Below are positions 47,836-58,215 of a DNA stretch of 64,000 nucleotides, in pieces. Within the stretch, counting starts at the first letter, position 1, and each line of letters opens with the position of its first letter. Location of the stretch: assembly GCA_026120185.1 (NCBI GenBank), contig JANUWF010001821.1, forward strand, positions 496,001 to 560,000. Direction: 5' to 3'. The translations under genes and the position numbers were made by a program. Origin of the DNA: Voacanga thouarsii. Taxonomy: Eukaryota > Streptophyta > Magnoliopsida > Gentianales > Apocynaceae. The notes under the pieces were generated by a model. The model was not told where the DNA came from, searched no databases, and worked only from the letters and a program-made list of their open reading frames with translations.

Positions 47836-50172
47836 TCTTGGCCGAATGACTTTTTCTCCCATGAACATGCTTTCGCCATCTCCCATGGACAAAGTTAGAC
47901 ATCTAGGAGTTGAGATCTACTCTAAACTCCTTCAAAGCATTCATCAACCAAGTAAGTCTTTTCAACCTTTCTTTTAAACCCAAGATTCATGTCTCTACGA
48001 TGATGTTGTTAGAAGGTGGAGGGCGAGGGGATGAGTATATATATATTGTTGAGATTGAAGTATGAATATATGTATGATTGAGAATGAGATGGGATTTATG
48101 TATGGAAGGATTGTCTTGGATGATTATATGATGATTTGAGGTTGATGCATGTCATAGGTAGTATTTGCGATGAAGTATGCTAGAGATTATGTCATCTTTG
48201 GTGAATATGATTTATATTCATGTTAGACTATTGAAGCCATGATCATATTTATGCTAGTAAGGGTTAGATCATATTTTGATAAATTGAGATCTATGCTTGT
48301 ATGCATGATTTGGATGATTTGATGAATTGAAGGGTTGTATATATTCATGTTTGTGGTTTGCCATAGAAATATATTCATGATCTAGTTGTCCCTAAGCTAA
48401 TCTTTATTTCATTAATAAAATATTTAATAATATGATTTTTTTAGTAAAATTTTGAAAACCATGGGAAAATGTGGATTTGGTCTTTTATATAAAATAGTGA
48501 TATTCTAGTCAAATAAATAATAGTTTTTGCCGAATAATATATATATATATATATATTATTTAAAATGATAAATCAATTAAAGCCTTTTATGAAAATAATT
48601 ATAATTAATAAAATATTGATTACTAAAAATTTAATTATTATCTTTTAATCAAAATCCGTTAAGGATTTGCTTATTATTTTTCAAGCAAGACTCATTAAAT
48701 TTATTTTCAACAAATTTTAGCTATCAATTATTTTCTAACAACTAAATTATTAATAAATCATTATTTTACCTAATACCACATTGGACCTTTTTTCAAATAA
48801 ACCATAATTTATTTTTAGCAAGATTTAAACCTTCAACTTTTTGTATCTATTTCCCAAATTCTAGTTATTTTAATATCAAACTAGAATTATTTTATAAACC
48901 CTTTTATTTATTATTGAGCCTTAAAGCTTGGGACACTAGGGATATGACTGTAGTAAGTTGAGTTAGTTTTATTTGAGAAAGTGAGTCTTTGGCTTGAGTT
49001 TGATTGTGGTTTGTATTTACCCTATGCGGGTCAGGTCAGCTATTGGAGACCTTTGTTGTGAGCAAGGACCAGGTAAGCTCCTGCATAAAACCTGTTTGAT
49101 GCAAAAATGATTCTTTTTATGGCAAGCCAAATGTAGAGTGCATGGTCACTCATTTCTGTAAAGGCAATTTAGGATTATTTCCATTCCCATTTCAGACAAA
49201 TAAATTATTTGTAAATCAAGGGGCGGTTTACTCAAAACCTAAAATTCTTTCTAAAACCAGTTTTGCCCCAAACTTTGGAAATCCTTAATTGCCATTTGCA
49301 AGTGGAACGATGTTTTGTTCATTTTTTTTCCCAAGTGGGATATGTTACGTTGAGTACTCAGTGGGGGTAGACTGGTAGTATTAGTTTTGAAGATTAAGAG
49401 TGAGTCTTCTGGCAGGAGGCCACCTCCAGAAGATAAGCTCAACTTAGAGAAACGTCAGTACTACTTAGTCAGGCCGGTCCGAGCTAGCAGTTTGTTTTAT
49501 TTCAGTCAAGTGACTGTGTTTTTCTGGAATGGACACCCGGTTGTTGTTTGGGTATAGAAAAGGAGGAGTATCTTGCCCGGTAGGCCGATCACCTACCTTT
49601 TGTCAGTCTGCACAAAGTGTCGGCATTCTGATCGGTTATGCGGCCCAACGTGTGGTAACCCATGATCCTTTCTTTCGAGTGGTTGATCTTATAAATTATG
49701 TAGGGCTAGATAAGCTAACGCCACTCTTGCTTTTGACTAATGTTTGATGCTTGCCAATATTTCTCTTATAAAGGTTTTACACTTTGCATCCATGAACTGT
49801 TTTCACTAAACACCCAAAGCACACACGGACTTACTGAGATTTCTGTCTCATCACCTTTTTATCATGATTTTAGGTGGATCCTGCTGTGGGGTCGAGTAGC
49901 TAGTAATATCTGCCTTGGAAGAGAATGCGTCTTTTGATTTTATGTATTGCTTTGGGGAGACGAGAGTGGATAATTTTATTTATGGATTTGTTTCCTTTTG
50001 GGAATTCGTGGATTTATTCTTGGCTTGTAATAAATCTTAAGTTGAAGTATCATTTTTATTATTTTTATTCCGCTATTTTATTTGTGTGACCTCGTTATAA
50101 AGACCCCTTGTCCTTTGGACGAGGCGACATCCCCGGCCCCGGCGGGCCTAGGTAGCGGGGTGTTACACACGA

Positions 50173-51366
50173 GGTTATTTTTCTTGTAATGGTTTATTTA
50201 TTATGACAAATAATTTTTGCTTGAAAATGGTTAGTAAATGATAAACCACCTTAGAATTAAACAAGATCATTTTAATTTTCTTATTATGATGTTTAATCCA
50301 TTATTTGGTCACATAAGAAGTAAAGGAAAGAAATAGTATGTAAAAAGTTTAATTTTGGAAGCATTGCTATTCATTTAATTTTGTGATCAAATGAACAAAT
50401 TTTTTAGAAATTAATTTTTTTCTCTAGATAAAACAATTAAGAAAAATGTTTTAAAAAGGAATTTAGAATTTAAAACAAAATTAATGATTTATTCTTTCAA
50501 AGGCTATTATCCTTGACATGGAGAATATTTTGAATATAAATATTTTAAATTTAGTTCCTAAAAAATAGTTTTAACTTATGTAGTGAAAATAAAAAATTTA
50601 TAGTTTATTCTCCTAAAGGGTATTATCCTTGACATAGAGAATAATAGTTGAATTTTTGGATTTTACTAAAGTTAATGCAAACCAAATCTTTTTAAAGGAA
50701 ACTTTTTTCTCAAAACCTATTTTTCTCAAAATATTACGTGGAAGAAGGGTTCCAACGGTCCCACAACTTCCATCACGAATTCCTATTAGAGATTGTGGTT
50801 ATTTTTGTGTCATTTTGAGCATAACCTCCTATAAGATAGATTTTCATGAGAATCTAGAATTAATGAAGGAATTATAATTAAAGCCATAGATATATGTTGG
50901 TATTGGTCAGCCTACATTGGAGGTATTAACATTAGATTATCCATAGATAATGTCAGTAGTAGTCATCATATTGATGGAACTATCTCTAGATCATTAACTA
51001 TTAAGGAAGTTTTATTAGTGATACTTATACACTTAACTTAGAAAATTGTTGACTTTCGTACAAAGCTTTGTCAATTTTTCTAAGAACCAAAATTTTCATA
51101 TTTTTTATAATGGGTTTAATAGGTTAACCAAATCATGGATATAATATGATATTTAAATGTGCATTTGATGTGTTTTGTCAAAACAAACATTTTTTTGAAT
51201 GAAGTTTTTTTCCCAATCAATAGAAATATCTAGTTTCAGTCTTTTGTCCATTATTCTCAAAGAGAAAAAACTTATTGGACTAAATTACATGGACTAGAAA
51301 AGGATTCTAAATAAAGTAGTTAAGCAAAGGAGTACAAATATGTTCTAACTAACCCTTATCCTAAAA
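50173..51366 (+). other. Copia 1 leader continued and decayed gag start
   Basis: AT-rich sequence from the solo LTR to the first recognisable gag. It contains a direct repeat of about 27 bp, with core TATTATCCTTGACAT, at about 50505 and 50622. The short frame at 50656-50877 has no recognised domain. The gag start codon cannot be placed. Confidence 0.5.
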
Positions 51367-52050
51367 TTGGGAGAGATTCCATGGACTAGGATCGTAAGGC
51401 TGAGAGAGTATAGAAGAAAGCCAATAAAATGGCCAAATGCTGTATTTTGGCTTCCATGTCCAATGTTCTTCAGTTTAAGAACGAGAACGTGCTTACTGCA
51501 TATGATATTGATATATCATTGTGCACCATATTTACTGACAAGAGCCAGCCTACAAGATAAGAAACTCTTAAAGTAATCATGAACACTAGGATAGCTAAGA
51601 GGGCACCATTTCGCGTGCACATGCTCAAGATGATTTCTCACTACAAGGAGGTCAAGGTCATAAGAGCAATGATAGATCTTGAGAGCTAAATTGACATAGT
51701 TTTTGAGACTTTGCTAGATTTATATTCTTAGTTCAAGTTAAACTATAACATGAAAAAGTTGAGTATGTCTTTGACTGAGTTAATGAAAGAACTCCAAGCT
51801 ATTGAGAAAATTATGAAGCTTGTGTCAAAGGTTTTAGTTACTTGTTCTTATTCATCTCCTAGAACTATGGCTCAGCCTAAGAAGTTTGAGAAGAAGAAAG
51901 CCCAGAATAATGTCGAGTCCTAGCCTACGGGAGCTAAGCCCAATACCAAACTTAAGAGCAAATGTTTCAAATATGGCAAGAACGGGCACTTCAAGAAAGA
52001 TTGTTCGAACTTCTTGACCAAGGCCTCCTTAGGTATTGCTCTTTATTTAG
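51367..52050 (+). pseudogene. Copia 1 gag
   Basis: In one main frame with stops the sequence reads ANKMAKCCILASMSNVLQ, then TAYDIDISL...IFTDKSQ, then MNTRIAKRAPFRVHMLKMIS and MSLTELMKELQAIE. These are the standard blocks of plant copia gag. A zinc knuckle follows at about 51960-52010 (CFKYGKNGHFKKDC), where the second cysteine has become tyrosine. Gag packages the RNA. At least four internal stops make this copy inactive. The plus frame at 51367-51576 is a shifted shadow. Confidence 0.9.
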
Positions 52051-52504
52051 AGTCTATTTTGATAATTGGATCATCATTCACTTGGATTGTTGATTCCAGA
52101 GCCACTGATCATATCTGTAACTCCTTGTAGAGGTTCAGCAAGATAATGAGACTCACTAAAGAAGAATATAGACTTCGGGTAGGCAACGGAGCACAAGTAT
52201 AGGCCAAAGCAGTGGGAAACTTGGAGATTTTATTTAATTGTAATAGGATTTTAGTATTAAAAAATATTTTATATGTTCCTAGTTTTAAACATAATTTGAT
52301 TTCAGTTTCGAAATTGATTAATCAAGGGTATTCTGTTTCTTTTCATTTTAGTATTTCAATAAGCAGAGATGAAAACATTATTTATTATGGAAACATGAAT
52401 GGCAAAGTTTTCTATGTTAATCCTAGTTGTCTTCAAATTAATAATACTCAGACTAAACCTAATAATAAGAAGAGAAAGACTATATCAAATAACTCGTATT
52501 TATG
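52051..52504 (+). pseudogene. Copia 1 protease and pre-integrase start
   Basis: WIVDSRATDHICNS at about 52080-52130 is the copia protease active site, normally DSGATDH; here glycine is arginine, which should inactivate it. Further blocks are LRVGNGAQV, then LKNILYVPSFKHNLISVSKL in the frame open at 52212-52544, and finally NNSYLWHL. That last block is the beginning of the GAG-pre-integrase segment. It stops at the solo LTR (52510) and continues at 54048. Confidence 0.92.
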
Positions 52505-52509
52505 GCACT

Positions 52510-54042
52510 TGATAGGGGCTAAATTAGTCATATTTTTTTTTTAGTTATTTGAGGCTCTTTTGTGATATATTTTGTTCAATAACTAGCCGTATTCCTTCAT
52601 ATTTGAGATTTTACCATTGAAAAGGTATTTTGGTCATTATTTCAGATTTTTGGGATAAAATGAAGCAAAAACGTCATGAAACAGATTAGAGGCGGTGCCG
52701 ACTGGGACAAAGGAACCGGTGCCGGCCATGCACTAGTTGCACGAACTTTGAGGTGATAAAAAATTGGTGAAATAGGATGGAATAGAGTGGAACCGGCGCT
52801 GGCCCCAATAGCCAAGGCAGCGCCGGTTGCATTCTAGAATACATTGTGCAGAATTCAAGGAAAAATCGATGAACAATTAGAGAACCATAACACAACTGGC
52901 GCCGACTCCAAGAGCCAAGGCAGTGCCGGCTGTGCCTTGAAGTTAAGGCGATGCTTTGATTTTTCTACATGATTTTTGGTAATCTGTGGAGTTTTAGTAT
53001 CTTCCAACTTCTACTTGGTCAAGAACATTACACCAATGAGTTTAGGCACTTTCCAAGGCTATAAATAGATGAAAAACATAAGGGAAAAGGAGAGAATTCA
53101 TTGATAATTACAAAAAATCACTCAAACCAAAGGAAGAATTCTTCAATTCAAGGAGGGTTGTACAAGAAGGTCTTCAAAGGAAGAAGAAGGGGCTTATCTA
53201 TGAGTACTTTCTTTTGCTTTGTTTTCTTTTTCTTAAACAATGATGTGTTAATTGTTTTATTGTAATTCGGCATTGTTTTAGATATTCATGATTTTTAAAG
53301 TTATTTGATCTTTTGATTAATTGATTGTTACTCTTGGTATTTAATTACTTGGGTTGATTATAAGATTGATTGATTGTTTTTTTCCATTGACTTACTTGGG
53401 AAAGGGGTTGATGGAGGTTTCAATTTGTTAATTTCATATTTATTGTCTCTTAACTTGCTTGGGAAAGGGGTTAATTGCTAAGAACTGGTAATTAAAGGTT
53501 AATTGATGTCTGCCAGAGTATGGATTCATTGGTTAATTTCATGTTTTAAGTTTGCCAGAGTATGGAAATTTAATAAAGGATTGTGTTTAATGCATCTTTT
53601 GGGTGAGTTAGTTGAGACAGAGTATGTGATGCTAATATGTCTAGAAGATAGTGATTTCATAGATTGGGAAAGAAGTGAGTCTACTTTAATAATTCATGAT
53701 GTCAAGAGAATAATTGGTTGTTATAAAGATTGGATACTTTAAGATCATGTTTGTCTAAACAATGGCTTGAGTTACATAATTTTCCATCATTGACATGTAT
53801 ATATTTTATTTTATTTTATTTATTTATTTTCGTTTTCACTTTATCGAGTTGGTTAAACAATGAAAGAAAAGTGATTAGTGTATACTTGTTCCTTGAGGAT
53901 CGACACTCGTTTGAACCCTATGCTATGTTAATGATGAGTACGCTTGCTCATATGTGTAATTTAGGGTTAACGTTTTAATGTAAACTTGATTGGGAATGTG
54001 CTTAGTTTTGTATGATTTTTATACCCAAATCTATACACATCA
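52510..54042 (+). mobile_element. Solo LTR, family A, TSD GCACT
   Basis: Runs from TGATAGGGGCTAAATTAG to CTATACACATCA, 1533 bp, with exact repeats GCACT at 52505-52509 and 54043-54047. It splits the LWHL(R)LxHIN motif of copia 1 in mid-domain; when it and one TSD copy are taken out the frame is uninterrupted. As in the copy at 19051, GC-rich blocks appear twice, 103 bp apart (about 52801 and 52904). Small plus frames at 53503-53978 lie in the LTR and are not genes. Confidence 0.96.
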
Positions 54043-54047
54043 GCACT

Positions 54048-54193
54048 TAAGATTGAGGCATATAAATCCTAATCGAATTCAGAGGTCAATCTAAAATGGG
54101 TTTTTGGATTCATTGAAATTACAAAAATGGCTTCAGTGTGAATCTTGTCTTATGGGTAAAATGACCAAAATGTCCATTACTCAAATGGCAAAA
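54048..54193 (+). pseudogene. Copia 1 GAG-pre-integrase segment
   Basis: Continues from 52504: RLRHINPNRIQR, then ESCLMGKMTK across a frame shift. These correspond to the H...H and C..C zinc-binding part in front of the copia integrase (HLRLGHIN...CESCLxGKMTK). It is cut at 54198 by the minus family-A LTR. Confidence 0.9.
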
Positions 54194-54198
54194 ATAGT

Positions 54199-55675
54199 TT
54201 ATGTGTATTTTTTAGTGTAGAAAATATTACTAACAAATTACAGAATCAATCAAGCTTTAATTAAATGCCAACCACTAAAACCACACATACGGGCAAGTAT
54301 ACCCATCGTATAGTATAGGGAATAGAAGTATTGAATCCACGAAAACTTAGGCTCCCACATTACTTTACCCAAATATTTATTGTTTAGCCAATAAAATAAG
54401 AAAAGAATAAAAAAATAAAGATAAAAATAGATATACCTCAAGGATGCAATTTTATGTAACTAGACAATTATCTTGAAAACATAATATTGAATCACTTATC
54501 ATTCATCACCATCAATTGTCGTATTGGCATCATGAAGGAACTTAAGTAAAATTCAATCGTTTCCCAAGTTATGAATTTACTTATGTAGATTCTACTTCTT
54601 TCCCAATCTATAAAATCACTATCATTTGATTAATTTAGCAGATTTTCCAATCAAACCAAAGCAATCAAAAGATGCATTAAACTCATACCTCATAAACATG
54701 AAATTAGCTAATGACCCTTTGCTTGAGATAAAATCAACTAATCTTTAATCACTTTAGTCCTCTAATCTTACCTTTGTTTTCCAAGTCCATTAAGATTTGA
54801 CAAATATGAAATCAATGCAATGAACTCCTAACATTGTTTCCCAAGTCAATTAGAAGAACCCGCATAAAAAATCAATGATAACAAGTAATCAAATATCAAA
54901 GATAACAATAAATTGATCAAAAATTTCAATTAACTCAAAATTATAATCTCCAAAATAATATCCAATTACAATAAAAACATTAAGCACATCATTGCTAAGG
55001 AAAAGTAAACAAAGGATAAAAGATAAGACTCATAGACAAGCCCTTCTTCTTCTCTTGAAAACCTCTTTTAAACAATGCTCCTTTGAGTGGTGATTGAGTA
55101 GCTAGCTTGAATCCTTCAAATCACACATTTCTATTGTGTTTTCTTGTGCTTTTATAAGCCTGCTGGATGCTAAATTCGTGGCTTAGAAATTTTAGTCTGA
55201 GTAGAATTCAAAAAATACCAAAATCATTGAAAATTTTCTAATTTCGTGCATAGAATATTCGCCTTCAGAGCGTATCTAGCACCGGGTACCTTCGACCCAC
55301 CTGGCGTCAGGTGCACTATGCTATTTCTTTAGAGTTTTGCTATATTTTTTACTTGCTAAACAGAATAGACCCAGTGCCAGGTACACTTACTAGACCTGGC
55401 ACCAGGCCTGTTCTGGTTTTCCCCTAAACGTTGGCTCAATTTCTTCTTCTTGTCCAGAATAGACCCGACACCTAGTCTTTTAGCTGGACTTGATGCCAGG
55501 TACATTCTGAAATTGTTCACTTTTTGCTCAAATTTGATTCAAATCTGCACAAATTTTCTAAAAATACTTTTTACAAGCAAAATGTCAAATAGAAAGGAAT
55601 ATGCCAAGTTATTACAATAAATGCATCACAAAACGACCTCAAATAACTAGAAAACGGTGGATTTAGCCCCTATCA
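54199..55675 (-). mobile_element. Family-A LTR, probably solo, aged TSD
   Basis: The reverse complement starts TGATAGGGGCTAAATCC and ends AAAAATACACATAA (canonical CACATCA, one change), 1477 bp. The flanks ATAGT (54194-54198) and AGAGT (55676-55680) match at four of five positions. Copia 1 integrase resumes directly after it. Cassettes such as GCACCGGGTACC and CTGGCGTCAGGTGC lie at 55288-55330. It is a close relative of the truncated LTR at 42604. Confidence 0.87.
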
Positions 55676-55680
55676 AGAGT

Positions 55681-56448
55681 CAAGGAAATACTCGAGTTAG
55701 TTCATACCAATACTAGAGGAGGCTATGAATACATTATCACATTCACAGATAATTATACGTGTTTTGGTTTCGTTTACTTAATAAGGTGCAAGTATGACTC
55801 CTTTGATAAATTCAAGAAGCTTAAGGTTGAAATGGAGAGTCAAACAAATAAACTAACCAAGAAACTAAGATCGGATGGTGGTGAAAAATACCTCCTTGGT
55901 GAATTCAAGAATTACTTGGTACATTAGGGAATAGTATCTCAATTAATTGCACTTGGAACTCCCCAGCAGAATAGAATAGTTAAGAGAAGAAATGGAACTT
56001 TGATGGAAATTGTCAGAAGCATGATGAGTCATGCAACTCTTTATATTTCTTTTTAGGAATATACTCTGGAAATAGCAGTGCATATTCTGTACTTGATGTT
56101 TTCTAAATCAGTACCTAGGACACCTTATGTGATGTTAACTGGACGCATGCCAAATATGAATCATCTCAAAATATAAGGTTGTGCAGATTTTGTACTGATT
56201 AAGGGAAGTAAGCTAGATCCAAGATTAGAATTGTGCTACTTTATAGGGTATCCAAATGGAATAAGAGATGGACACTTTTATCATTCCCAAGAGCAAAAGG
56301 TACTTGTGAGTACTCATGCTAGATACTTGAAGGATAAACAAAATGTATCCACTAAGGTCTTGAGTAATGCGAAATTAGAAGAGAATTGAATGGCACTTTA
56401 ACTTCTAGTACCCGAATTGAGGAACATAAAGAGGTATAACCTGATGTT
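55681..56448 (+). pseudogene. Copia 1 integrase
   Basis: Blocks in order, over several frames: YEYI-like/FTDNYT region with shifts (55710-55780), KKLRSDGGEKYL, GTPQQNRIVKRRNGTLMEIV, RSMMSHATLY, SVPRTPYVMLTGRMPN, LELCYFIGYPNGIRDGHFYH and VLVSTHARYLKD. These match the catalytic core and C-terminal part of plant copia integrase, which inserts the DNA copy into the chromosome. The GTPQQN motif and a DGG segment are readable, but stops and frameshifts abound. The frame ends at 56448, where another family-A LTR begins. RT and RNase H of copia 1 are absent from the window. Confidence 0.92.
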
Positions 56449-57976
56449 TGATACAACCTATATATACTTATATTTTTCTAGTTATTTGAGTCCATTTTGT
56501 GATACTTTTGATACAATAACTAGCTAATTTTCTTTTTATTTGATATTTTGCTTGTGGAAAGTGTTTTTGGTGATTTTATGTAGGAATTAATGAAATTGAA
56601 GCCAAAAAGATAGAATCTCAGTGGATACCTGGCGCTAGCCTAGAGAAGCTGCTCAACGCCGACCCAGAGAAGCTACTTAGTGCCAACCCAGCACTAGAAA
56701 TAATTCAAAAAATAAAGCAAAACTGGATTTCTAGAGAAGAACTGGCACTGGCCCAGTCAATGTGAACCAGTACCGGCTCTTGACTGTTCGGTGGTGGCGG
56801 AGATTCCTTTTAATATTAGAATTTGAAAGTTGCAATGCAGATCTCTTGGGAACTAAATTAGACACAGAAAATGACCCATGTACACACTTTTTGAAAATCT
56901 AAACTCCTATAAATATAAGATATTAACACTCATTAAATTATTTTTCACCTTTAGGACTTGCAAACCCATAGGAAACTCCTAGAGAAATACCAAGATTTAG
57001 AAGGATCTAGGAGACTCTTGAAAAAGGAAAGAATGCTGACCAAGAAGGTTTTACGGAAGAAGAAGAAGAAGAAGGCTTACTAGTCTATAAGTGGTTTCTT
57101 TTTCTCTTATCTGTAATTTATTAGTATTTTGAGTTTTAATTATTTTAATTGAATTTGGAGGATATTTTTGAATTCATAATTTTTTATTGATTTTAGTTCT
57201 TTGATCAAGTGATTGTTAGTCTTGGTATTTGATTAGTTATTTTCATTGGATGAATTAGTTGATTGTTTCTTCCTTCTAATTGACTTAGGAAATAATATTA
57301 GGAGTTGGTTTCAATTAATTAATTTAATATATGTTATTTCTTAATAGAATTGGGAAAGGATGTTAAGAATTGAACTTGACTAATCAAAGATTAATTGATT
57401 TCGTCTAGAGTATAGGGTCATTGGCTAATTTCATGTTTATATCGCCTAGAGTATAAGGATATTGTTTATGAGGAATGAGTTGCATGCATCTTTTGGTTGC
57501 TTTGCTTTGATTGGGAAATCCACCACATTAACTAGGAGATAGTGATTCTATGGATTGGGAAAGAAATAGAGTCTATTTTAATCATTCGTGATGCTAAGAT
57601 AATAATTAATTGTAATAATTGCTCATCAATCATTTTCATATCTTCAAGGATTTCTGTCTATTTATATGTCTTTTCTTCTTATTCTCAATCCTTGATTATC
57701 CTTGTGAATTTTCTTGTGTGAACTTGATCTATTCTCTAATATATTAGGTTAGTGTTTTATTTACTTTTATTTCTTTATCTTATTGGACAAACAATAAAGA
57801 TTAGGGTAAAGTATGATGGTAGCCTAAGTTCCTGTGGATTCGATACTTGCTATTCTCTATACTATACGATGGATATACTTGTTGTATGTGTGGTTTTAGT
57901 CGTTAGCATTTTAATTAAAACTTAACTGATTGTGGACTTTGTTGGTAATATTTTCTATACTAAAAAACACACATCA
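56449..57976 (+). repeat. Family-A LTR with discordant right flank
   Basis: Runs from TGATACAACCTATATATAC to ACACACATCA, 1528 bp, plus orientation by the order of its blocks (CCTGTGGATTCGATACTTGC before TTTTAATTAAAA). The left flank is copia 1 integrase. The right flank is a reversed polypurine tract, not a primer site. The flanks ATGTT and AGTTA form no TSD. Tandem cassettes of about 25 bp (GAGAAGCT) at 56630-56690 resemble those at 12318-12385. Confidence 0.8.
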
Positions 57977-58215
57977 AGTTATTCCCCCACAATTAAGCTT
58001 TGCATGTCCTTAAGAAAATAGGAATTAAACATACCAAGAAAATAGCTCATAAAAAAGAAGATTTTAGTGAACATAACTATTATAGTAAAGATATTATCCT
58101 TTTTTTAGTTCAAGAATTTAATCTAACACCTATTCAACCAAGCTAATTTCATGTAAACTTATGTATTAAACTAGATATAACCAAGGCTATTGAAGTTGAG
58201 TTAAATAAGTTCATA
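57977..58215 (-). other. 3' tail and polypurine tract of an Athila-like element
   Basis: The minus strand carries GGACATGCAAAGCTTAATTG followed by TGTGGGGGAAT, ending near 57981, closely like the tract before the LTR of gypsy G. Upstream (58010-58215) the minus strand also resembles 11900-12090. A minus-strand LTR should start here, but the neighbouring LTR points the other way. Confidence 0.7.

Larger units (their letters stand above)
45850..50167 (+). mobile_element. Solo LTR, family C (4.3 kb), TSD CACGA
   Basis: Runs from TGTGAAACCCCAGTCG to GTAGCGGGGTGTTACA, 4318 bp, with exact repeats CACGA at 45845-45849 and 50168-50172. No interior is present. It lies in the leader of copia 1. Internal features in the same order as the copy at 23833 are a tRNA-like module (46101-46162), an inverted repeat (46698-46714), a TATA-like motif with (CT)n (47767-47831) and an R-U5-like end (GACGAGGCGACATCCCC). 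The minus frames at 46660-46987 and plus frames at 47762-47977 and 49529-49937 are not retained as genes. Confidence 0.95.

Noticed and set aside
32740..56448. Inversion joining copia 1 (gag to integrase, plus) with copia D (RT to RNase H, minus) into one element
   Set aside because: At 32740 a copia LTR start abuts D RT, which is explained by insertion of copia 1 into D. Inversion is not required.
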